From Lepiota brunneoincarnata (Eukaryota; Basidiomycota; Agaricomycetes; Agaricales; Agaricaceae), in NCBI GenBank assembly GCA_023014365.1, contig JAEBUN010000021.1:310001-374000 (forward strand): a DNA stretch of 64,000 bases, written 5' to 3'. Position 1 is the stretch's first letter. Each line of letters starts with the position of its first letter. Position numbers and translations under genes: made by a program. The notes under the pieces were generated by a model. It was given only the letters and a program-made list of their open reading frames with translations. It did not search any database and was not told the origin of the DNA. Shown in pieces: positions 56,270 to 64,000 of this stretch.

Positions 56270-57170
56270 TCACTTCATCAAATCGTCCTCGAGCGATTGA
56301 TATCCCTCCCCCAATTCTCCTCCCAACTGCTTCTCATCCATCATTTCCACCCTATCCAACCAATCACACGCACAACCCCTCCTGAAATCATTACACAGCA
56401 GCACAGCAATATAAAAATCATTCTTCAACCTGCTCGTCCGGTACGTACGCAACCAGTCCGGCCGGAGCTTGCCGCATCTCATTCATAAACGCCCGTCGAA
56501 GCTGCCTGTTCTCCCACTGACGCAAGTGTTCAAAGTAGGCCGTGTCCGGTTTACCATTTTCGGCTTTGGAATAACCTTCTATTTAAGGCTGTTCGGTGCG
56601 AGAGCGTCCCTGGAGGAACGAAGGAAATGTACATGCGCGCCAACGAGGCACCGCTGGGACACATTCCCAATCGAGAATGCCTGCCAATCGCCCAAAATCG
56701 TCTATCAGCAAATTGTGAAATGATATATCGTCGTGGTGGATGACCGAAGGACCGTCGTCGGGTGACGAGGGAGGGAAGGCGCGTGGAAAAAGGCTGGTAA
56801 GTCGTTCTGCGACCGCTTGTGTCTCCTCCGCTTCTTCACGTTTGTCTTCCTCGTCTTCATCGTCCTTGGTAGTGGTGCGATGCATCATATGCTAATACAC
56901 GCGGAACGAGCTCTGTAGCATTTGTGCGGACAAAGTCGATTGTTGCAACTTCGTTAAACGTTTTTAACCGATGTTCGACCGGAAGTGCAACACGGATGAG
57001 GCATGGACGGCCAGATGCATCGGGCTTGTTGAATGTGCCCTGAGCGAAGAATGAAACCACACAGGATGCGTCGTCGGTGATGACGAGATGTTTGCGAGTA
57101 AGGGTTCCGAGGTGAATCGATGGCTCGGAAGATCACACTGGTTCAGAGTTTCCGAAGTCATTATTCAACG
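56270..57170 (-). pseudogene. APH phosphotransferase copy with internal deletion
   Basis: Minus strand, inverted relative to the intact gene. Preserved parts: N-terminal FGNSEPV and SFFAQGTFNK, LIRVALPVEHRLKTFNEVAT, RVLAYDA; then a jump straight to RTTTKDDEDEEDKREEAEE, so about 350 bp encoding the hinge (EWMIMEKIPG) and W-D-D-H region are deleted. The catalytic loop DDISFHNLLID and GILDWEC follow, and the C-terminal part (56482-56270) is in another frame. It faces F-box B7. Confidence 0.8.
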
Positions 57171-57344
57171 GCACGGTGACTGGGCGGGGGGGTTGTTGGC
57201 GTAGGAGGAGATGGGTTACTGACGACTGGACTCTTGAAACAGAGGTAGCGGCTCCTGTCGGGAGGCGGTGACGTTGATCACATGGCGACTCAGTCACAAT
57301 CCCTCCCATTAAGGGGTGCTTCGCCCATTCCAAAATGTCTTTTG

Positions 57345-58185
57345 ACTCACGATATTTGGTATCAAGCACCCAAGTATTTTTGACCAGACCTCGCGAATGA
57401 TTCTGAAGGCGAAGTACACGCGGAAAGGATGAACACCCCCAAAAAAGCGCCCCTTTCTCCATGGCTGAGGCACTTTGAATAGGGATGATATCATTGGCCC
57501 CTGTAGTACAGGTTTTCAATTCCTTCGCATCCCCCCCCCCTCCCCAGGAAGACGCATATTGGGCGGGTGAAGGTTTATGAGAGTGCAAGTATTGAGTATT
57601 ATCGGGTGAGCGCTTTTCTTGGCGTTTCTGTAGGCGATGATGACCATGCGGAGGAGTTACCAAAGCCGATTGAATATTGTCCATCCAGCGCCGGCGCAGT
57701 GCACAATGGGTGTGGGCTTTGTCTCACCAGATCTCCGTATCACATGGGCGAACCGGCTCGGGTTCCCCTTTCGCAGATCCTGAAACAGCTCCCCCTTCTC
57801 TGACCGTCCTTCAGATTCGTCTCGCAATGTGGCTAGATTTTGAAGCGTCCCCAGTTTGCGACTCTACTCTTGAAATCCTCCGCCTTGTCGGGGATGATAA
57901 CGAGTTGCAGAACCTCCTGTTAAACCAGCTTACACCGTTGTCTATCCACACTCTGTTACTACAATATTTTGGGCGTGGTGGTCTATCGCGGAAGCTCTTA
58001 TACAAACGAGCGGCTTCGGGCTGTCCTAATCCTCGCTGTTTTATTTCAACTCCGGCAACCGTCGATGGTGTCCCCACCACTGCCATTGCGAGACCTCCTG
58101 CCGGTCCTATCAGAGCGATTGACAGAGATCCGGCTATCGTTGATATCCCACATTCGTTGACAAAATCGACAATCAACATTGACTA
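57345..58185 (+). pseudogene. Decayed F-box family B copy (B8)
   Basis: The leader and first codons resemble family B (MSFDSRYLV for MPLTHDIWH) but frame is lost at once. Recognisable later pieces include MWLDFEASPVCDSTLEILRL, DNELQNLLLNQLTPLSIHTL, LYKRAASGCPNP and LPVLSERLTEIRLSLISH, compare SLHLEGD, LQDFLLNQL and KRAASNFP. The region equivalent to about 190 residues in the middle is missing, and a C-rich run (57529-57545) lies in the exon 1 relic. Confidence 0.7.
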
Positions 58186-58255
58186 GTGTACATCCGAGAA
58201 CTACACGGCGCAAAAACTGCGCGGTAAAGGTTCCTCATCTGACAAGTTTGTTTTC

Positions 58256-61021
58256 TCAAGCGGCTCCTGCAACATCGTTCAACCTTCCGTCTACAACAGG
58301 GTGAATAACAGGGAGGTTCTCTTTCGCATCCTTATCCGCAACATTGACCTTGTCCTCATCTTTGCCCAAGATACGATCCCTTCGTCGCTCGTAGCAGTCC
58401 AATAATCCCATGTCCTCGAAATCGGCCAGAATGTGGGCGGCAATGATAAGCGGACTAAAGATCAACCACTGGACAGCAGGGACCAAACCATCAACGACTA
58501 TCTGAGTGGTGTCGTGTACAAGTTCCTGTGTGTCAGAGAGAACTGAACCAAAGAGCGGGATAGAGCGCAGCGCGGACTGTGGCACCACGTATGGGATGCG
58601 TGTCAACTGTTGCAAGTGGCTTTCAACCTTACCAATGGCGTCCTGTGCCTTGTGCCCAAGGCCGCTTCGGGCCTCGGGCTTCTCGCGAAGTTGCTTGTTC
58701 AAGAATTGCGCACCTGATACAACAGATATTGGCATCCTCCTAGGCCAAAGGTAGATAGATTAGAACTCACCTAGAAGGAACTTCCTAATCAACGCGCTCT
58801 TGGTTTGACCATTCTCAGCGGTAATGATGATTTTCTTATCCTTCAAGGTGACGTAGCCGTCACCTCCTAATGTCAGGAACTCCGGAGTCATGATTACATA
58901 TTTACGCGTGCTGGTGCGCAAAACCTCCTCTTTGTCGACCAAGATGGGTTTACCGTCTGACCTCAGCTGCTTGGATTCCTCTAACAACCATATACCAAGA
59001 ACGCGCTGGCCGGCCGGCTTGCTACTATCCCACGAGACGCGAAAGCCGGAAATTATCGGGAAGCGCCTTGGAAATATACCATAAGGAGCTGGTAATACTT
59101 TGATTGACTAAAGGCTTACCCTCTCCTCCCGGGCCAGAGAGAAAGAGCATTCTCCATCGCGTCAAAGAAGTCAGGCGCAGAGACCTCAACAACCACAGTA
59201 GGATCTGGGAATGGCAAAATGGTCATGAGGTCGCCGAGGGTGAGAGGTCCTGCGAAGATGATTTCAGAACTCGATGTCTCGGAATGAAAAGGGGCAGCAC
59301 ATACCGGGCTCATATACCGGTCCTCCTCGCATACCACCCACGTTCATGACTACACCATCCACCCCGGAGTAACCAAGCTTGGTGAGCGCTTCGTCATAGG
59401 AATGCCTTAAGCAGTCTCCCAATTTGAAAGGGGTGACTGGAGTCACGTTTCAGCCCAAGGGGTCGAGCTCATAATGGCGAATAAGACCTCAACTCACCTC
59501 GTGGGTGCGAGTGAATGAAGGACTACTGTCGATTTGCACTTCAGTTTTACAGATCACTTCTTCCAACGCCGCATTCATTGTACCAAGCTCGTTGTCGAGG
59601 ACCTTCTTCATCTCGGCATGGACTGGGGTATCTCCCCTCGTAACAATTCGCTTCCCTATCCTATATTGAGAGCATATCCGACTCAAGTACCACTGCGAAG
59701 CTTACCTTTGATTCCATGGATAACCTTCCTCCTGATACTCCCTGCGGGCGTGCCCTTGAGGGTCAGAATAACCTCGCTGAGATCTTGGAAATCTGTTCCA
59801 CTCTTAAAAACCAGGATATCACCACGGTCATCCGCGGTGCCAGGAACAGGGGCCTGCAGGTCGTAATTCTCCCACTCGGTAACACCCTTGGATACCCAGT
59901 AACCGTGGATGTGTCCACCAAAGACCAAATCAACACCCTGGGTCGAAGCGAATTCTTTAGCGCCTTGGGCACTCGGTGAAAGTGCGCCGAGTCCCCTGGC
60001 GAGTGTGATGTCCTGGAAAAAAAATTCAGAATCATTGATGACAAGCGGCGTATCAGGACGAGCGACGGACGTTTGGGTTGCTAAGATAACGTAGAGGGTT
60101 AGCATCGCAAGTGAAGGGGCTCATACAGTGATATACGAGCAATGACTAATTGCAAAGACGATGTCGCATTTGTATTCTCCAGCAGGATCGCGAAGTGTAG
60201 CAGACAATTTCTTCCCAATTTCTACCATGTCGTGCCACTTGTAATTCTCCGGCCATCCGGTAAGCGGGTCAATCCATTCCCTTGAGAATTATTAGGAGAC
60301 TTTACCTGGGGATAATCAGGGAAACCTCACTTTTCCACCAGTCCAATGAAACCAATTCGTACCCCTTTCCTTTCCAGGACATGAACCTCTTTCATTGGTT
60401 CGGGAACATTTCCTGTCTTTGTATCAATGATATTGCTGCAGAGCCAAGGCTTACAGGTTCGTTAACGTCAGATCCAGAACGGAATGGGAGCGAGACGTAC
60501 AAACTTAGTATCATTGATCAATTCATTGAGCCGAGGAACACCTATAATCAGAGATACACGGTCCTAAGCTTGTATGCAAAAAGCCGACTCAGATCACATA
60601 CCCATATCAAATTCGTGATTGCCTGAGAAGACATCAGTATCAGAGGCACGAGCTAGCTCAGTGGACATACCAGGACAAGCAACATCAACTCCGAGCGCAT
60701 TTATGATGGGGGGCTACCCGATCCCATGACAAACATCAGCTCCCAACCCAGTTCACTAGTGAGAGGATGCGAACTCACCATGTGTCTTCCTCGAGTGACT
60801 GAGGTCTCGATGGAGGGAGAAAAAATGTCCCCGGAGAATACTATCAATCCATCCTTGTGTCCATCGCTTCTGTCATCCCACTTCGAGGTAACATTGCTCA
60901 GCGAGGTCGCAAACTTGGTGACATTGATAGTTTCTTCTTGACCATTGACCCGAATCTTCTGATCCGAGACCTGATATACATCGTTGAAATGAGCAATGCC
61001 TAGGGTTGTGGGCTGAGCCAT
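58256..61021 (-). CDS. 5-prime-nucleotidase-type metallophosphatase (12 exons)
   Basis: Starts at 61021; first exon 61021-60779. Splicing about 12 exons with 45-70 nt GT-AG introns yields roughly 690 aa. The N-terminal calcineurin-like phosphatase domain shows the metal-binding motifs in order: GIAHFNDVYQV, VFSGDIFSP, CPGNHEFDMG, FAISHCS and VFGGHIHGYW. A second domain matches the 5-nucleotidase C-terminal fold: GDCLRHSYDEAL, VVMNVGGMRGG, PLTLGDLMTILPFPD. The tail (58735-58258) adds about 150 aa with a long helix and a hydrophobic stretch (VQWLIFSPLIIAAHI), then a charged end. Such enzymes hydrolyse nucleotides or related phosphomonoesters with two metal ions; there is no signal peptide, so an intracellular role is likely. 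No lesions. Confidence 0.85.
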
Positions 61022-62508
61022 GGAACTATCACTGCGTGATTATGGGACGAAAGCGAACGCAATACGACAGGATGACTTCCTGCATTTACAATCTGAATAT
61101 AAGCGCTTGTCGATTATCGATGGGTAACGTTCAGAATGTCGATCTGATAGATAAGCCTGTACAACACGTTCTGTAGAAGGAGACGTACCCAGCTGGGAAC
61201 AATGCATTGCACGTAAACCGATAAACAGGTCCAGAGATTAGCTCGGATAAGGTTTCGTTGGCAGTTCCGAATGCAGCTGACAGGCAGCAGGAAAGAGGGT
61301 CGCTTCGCCAGGCCGATCCCCACGTAATTGAAGACATAACCGTACAGTTAGCAGCGCGCCGTTATCTTTCCCTCCTTATTTGGAGCTAGAGGAAGGCAAC
61401 TGGCAGGCAGCAGGGAGGAAGGTTGCTGCGCCAGGTCGGCCGCCGCCGCACAATCGAAAACACGACTGCGCGGCTGGTGGCGTGCCGTTACCTCTCACCC
61501 CTTTTTTGGAGCTGAAGTTTCTCGTCAGCAACGCATCCGAGGAGAGGCTGACGGCACATGTCCTCATCAGGATACCCTATCTTCTGGAATGACTGGAAAT
61601 TTGAAGGCATATAGTCACAAGACTCGCTTCTAGTTGTTTCCAATTATCAATTTTCATTTAACCCGAGCTGAATGGGCAGTCGGAAGGTGGGGCGATTCGA
61701 ATCAGGGGGTGCAACTATGTGCGAGTAAGCCATTCATGAGACACAAGATAGCATACCCGAAATGTCACGCAGCAACACCACAACGTTTTTCTGTACTAGC
61801 CGTGTTATTTACACACAAGCATTGCGTATACTAGCTAATCGCCTCCCTGCAGCGCTTGCCAAATGTGTGGAAGGTGTCAAGTGAGGGGTTCGTAATGTGT
61901 AGGACCGTGAAAAGCACAGCTGGATTCGATTAAGCCGTGATATGGACGATTGAAGGCAGGGGCGTTTGACCACAGCGTCCTTCTATTCTACCTGGATATA
62001 TATCAACCAAAAGGCTAAAGGGGAGTTTCTCACGTACTATACTTCCGCACTGTCCATCTATCTAAGTGCCCTGGTACGCGCAATTCTCGGGTAAGAATCA
62101 GCTCCCCACTTCCACTCCTCTCGATTAGTAGGGCACCACACCATACCCAGACGAGGGCTCACCAAAGGATTGTAGTATACTCTCAACGCACAGTACCTCC
62201 GACAGAGGAGACATAAATACCCAGAGGTCGTTCGGCATCTCTGAGTTAGCGCATAATGAGGGCCTTAGTGGGTGACCATGGTGGGGTGGCAGAGGACAAG
62301 AAAGCAAACGAGGATAAATAGACGATCATATGTGTAGACGTGATCAAATGATTATTGATCAGAGTACATTCCCTGCCCCAAGTATTGAAAGCTAATAAAT
62401 TACCATCCATCTACTATGGACAATTCCTCTCAGGAATCTTCAAAACTCGAGGTTTCCGCCGAATCCCACGAGCCAAATGCCTCTAGTATCTCCCCCCGTG
62501 AAATCCTG
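61022..62508. other. Intergenic between metallophosphatase and F-box C copy 2
   Basis: No gene recognised. 61277-61513 is a direct repeat listed separately. A 155-codon open frame at 62416-62883 is antisense to the F-box gene and not accepted. Confidence 0.4.
61277..61513. repeat. Two-copy direct repeat, period about 124 bp
   Basis: 61277-61387 (CTGACAGGCAGCAG...TTTGGAGCT) and 61400-61513 (CTGGCAGGCAGCAG...TTTGGAGCT) are diverged tandem copies, sharing also CGCCAGG and GCGTGCCGTTA/GCGCGCCGTTA words. It lies 250-490 bp upstream of the metallophosphatase start and could belong to its promoter region. Confidence 0.6.
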
Positions 62509-63999
62509 TTATTCACAGCGGGTCCCCACCCTCAACTGCAACCCATCCCTCTCCATCGCACTCAGTCTCTGCAATACCCCCGACGCCCAATCTATGTTGT
62601 AGTGGATGACTTCAATCCTGAAGTTGGAACCTGGCCCCATGAACCTTTGCTCGCAAACCTCCAAAATCTGGCGAGTGATATCGCTACTGAGGATCTCTGG
62701 ATTGTACCTCTCAACGCTCCGCCTGACGCTCAACGATGTGAGAGAGGGAAGATACTTTATACGGCAGCCCCTCCCGCCAGTGTGCAACACATAGAGAATT
62801 TCATATATAACGTCCTGATCACAGTCTTCCAGGACAAGGTCCCGGACGGAGCCCATTCGACTGAATGCGTCTGTCATGCTTGAATGGGTCCAATTGACTT
62901 TCCAAGACAGCCGGACGGAGTGTAAAGAGCATGAGGCGGTTGTAAGCAGCGCTTGGATGGAACGTTCACTCCTGGTATCCCCACAATCGTCGACGTAGCA
63001 AGTGAGTTTGCGTAGGAAAGGTACCTGAATATGCTGGAGTACAGCCAATGACCACGGGTACCGGTGGAATGACCACGTAAAGTCTCGTAAATGGCTGAAG
63101 GTGGTGGTGCCAGCAAAGTGAGGTGGATCCACCTCCCCAACTTGACTGTACGGTTCAGATGATTTAAAGCTGACAAGGTTGGGACATTGAGTGAGCATCT
63201 TGACACAAACATCAATAGGAACGCGGAGGAGGTCGAGATGGGTTACTGAGGGGCGGGGAAGCAAGATGGTCCGATTCACGTCACACAGACGAACAATACG
63301 TAGATGATTAAGTGCTCGGAGAGACAGCTTCTGATCGGGAAACGAAAGGTGGCTTTGAGACAGGGTAGGATGTTTCCACATGCGGATGTATTCGAGCCGA
63401 GAACACTTTGTTGAGATGGCAGGTATCCATTCTATCGGGGCACCACACAGCAAGATCGCCCAGATAGTCTTGGAAAACTGGTCACTGAAGATTATGGAGC
63501 CAATCAGCGTGATGACCTCTGGCATGCTACTGGGTTCTATTCTGAAGTCGAGGTCGAGGCTGAATGAACGGCCGCGGGCATTGCGCAAGTAGAGCTCCAG
63601 GAGATCAGGAACATGATGCGCAGTTTTACTGCGCACGGGAGCAAACAAACTGGTCCACAGCTCGGGTGTTGACCATGCGACCTGACGCCAGTGGGACGAA
63701 ACGTGACCGAGAGCCAAAACTCGGTGGGGGCCAAGAAATGGAAAAAGTGAGTCAGGCGAAACACCAGGCTGAACGAAGGCGCAAGTGTCTGGGCAGAAGT
63801 AGGCCGGCGGGCAGGTGACATATTCGAATATGAGTGACAATGTCTCTGGTGGCAGAACCCGAGTGGACGCCCGCGCCATATTGAGGTCTCGTAACAACGT
63901 GAGGCGTTTTTCTTGGAGATTGAATATTGTTTCCTTGACTTGACGAATTTCGCTCTCAATGAGATTGGCCTTGTCTTGAGTCTCGAGAACTGATGACAT
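62509..63999 (-). CDS. F-box protein with N-terminal coiled coil, family C copy 2
   Basis: Single-exon 496-aa minus-strand gene beginning one base inside the window edge (MSSVLETQDKANLIESEIRQ). A helix of about 40 residues precedes the F-box (RVLPPETLSLIFEYV; LGHVSSHWRQVAWSTPELWT). LRR-like strands follow (VTHLDLLRVPIDV, VRDLVLEDCDQD, YLPSLTSLSV). The layout is identical to copy 1 at 36252-37739, with clear residue identity throughout and a similar C-terminus (L-S-A-M-E-R-(D/E)-G-L-(Q/R)-L-(R/K)-V). The start agrees with copy 1, so the N-terminus is probably complete, but the promoter is outside the window. Expected SCF substrate receptor. Confidence 0.83.
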   Translation of the reverse strand: MSSVLETQDKANLIESEIRQVKETIFNLQEKRLTLLRDLNMARASTRVLPPETLSLIFEYVTCPPAYFCPDTCAFVQPGVSPDSLFPFLGPHRVLALGHVSSHWRQVAWSTPELWTSLFAPVRSKTAHHVPDLLELYLRNARGRSFSLDLDFRIEPSSMPEVITLIGSIIFSDQFSKTIWAILLCGAPIEWIPAISTKCSRLEYIRMWKHPTLSQSHLSFPDQKLSLRALNHLRIVRLCDVNRTILLPRPSVTHLDLLRVPIDVCVKMLTQCPNLVSFKSSEPYSQVGEVDPPHFAGTTTFSHLRDFTWSFHRYPWSLAVLQHIQVPFLRKLTCYVDDCGDTRSERSIQALLTTASCSLHSVRLSWKVNWTHSSMTDAFSRMGSVRDLVLEDCDQDVIYEILYVLHTGGRGCRIKYLPSLTSLSVRRSVERYNPEILSSDITRQILEVCEQRFMGPGSNFRIEVIHYNIDWASGVLQRLSAMERDGLQLRVGTRCE

Positions 64000-64000
64000 A

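Noticed and set aside
60640..60690. tRNA A-box-like string GAGCTAGCTCAGTGG
   Set aside because: It lies in an intron of the metallophosphatase; no matching B box, anticodon stem or acceptor stem could be folded around it.
62416..62883. Plus-strand 155-codon open frame beginning MDNSSQESSKLEVSAES
   Set aside because: Mostly antisense to the well-supported F-box C copy 2; no motif and no counterpart over copy 1.
1..64000. CRISPR arrays, rRNA genes, bacterial operons
   Set aside because: No regularly spaced direct repeats and no rRNA-like sequence; the spliced gene structures are eukaryotic.

Overview
The window looks like nuclear DNA of a mushroom-forming basidiomycete (Agaricomycetes). The coding genes are split by many short (about 45-60 nt) GT-AG introns, intergenic spaces are short, and the gene families are ones known to be expanded in that class: F-box/leucine-rich-repeat proteins, DUF6535 membrane proteins, APH-type kinase-fold proteins and GH92 mannosidases. 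Nothing in the sequence fixes the genus. No CRISPR, operon or prokaryotic signal is present.

Layout. (1) 0-21 kb: unit A, a convergent pair of F-box family A (+) and DUF6535 (-), repeated with its flanks. F-box A copies lie at 779-2342, 7524-9087 and 13420-14980 (all intact, coding exon sizes 48/299/850/219-222) and as fragments at 16224-16515 and 21027-21385. DUF6535 copies lie at 9492-11896 (body intact, N-terminus broken) and 16866-19380 (two frameshifts). A separate F-box-like gene (2628-3950, -) and a decayed family B copy (4960-6120, -) sit between the first two units. (2) 23.9-29.2 kb: an APH-fold phosphotransferase gene (+) facing a nonsense-mutated F-box family B gene (-), then a dispersed repeat and an APH fragment. 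(3) 29.5-33.4 kb: a complete 26-exon GH92 alpha-mannosidase gene (-) with 9-nt and 6-nt micro-exons. (4) 34-40 kb: a weak hypothetical gene, a family B relic, an intact F-box family C gene, its decayed neighbour, and a small secreted Arg/Ser-rich protein. (5) 40.8-58.2 kb: an array of F-box family B genes (41.9, 44.8, 47.4, 50.1, 53.9 and 57.3 kb), several preceded by the same dispersed repeat and followed by a convergent, broken APH copy. The copy at 53879-55462 is the only one with no visible lesion. A P450 5-prime fragment lies at 44.1 kb. (6) 58.3-61.0 kb: an intact multi-exon 5-prime-nucleotidase-type metallophosphatase gene (-). (7) 62.5-64.0 kb: a second intact F-box family C gene (-), starting one base inside the window edge.

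Reading. Single-copy housekeeping-like genes (GH92, metallophosphatase) are embedded in a fast-evolving accessory block built by segmental duplication of two convergent gene pairs, F-box A with DUF6535 and F-box B with APH. Copies range from intact to relic, and sequence identity is patchy in a way that suggests gene conversion. F-box proteins are expected to act as SCF ubiquitin-ligase substrate receptors. Why each F-box type travels with a fixed convergent partner is unknown and is the most interesting system-level question here. All gene structures are hand-derived from splice signals, reading frame and comparison among the copies, without RNA evidence or database search.
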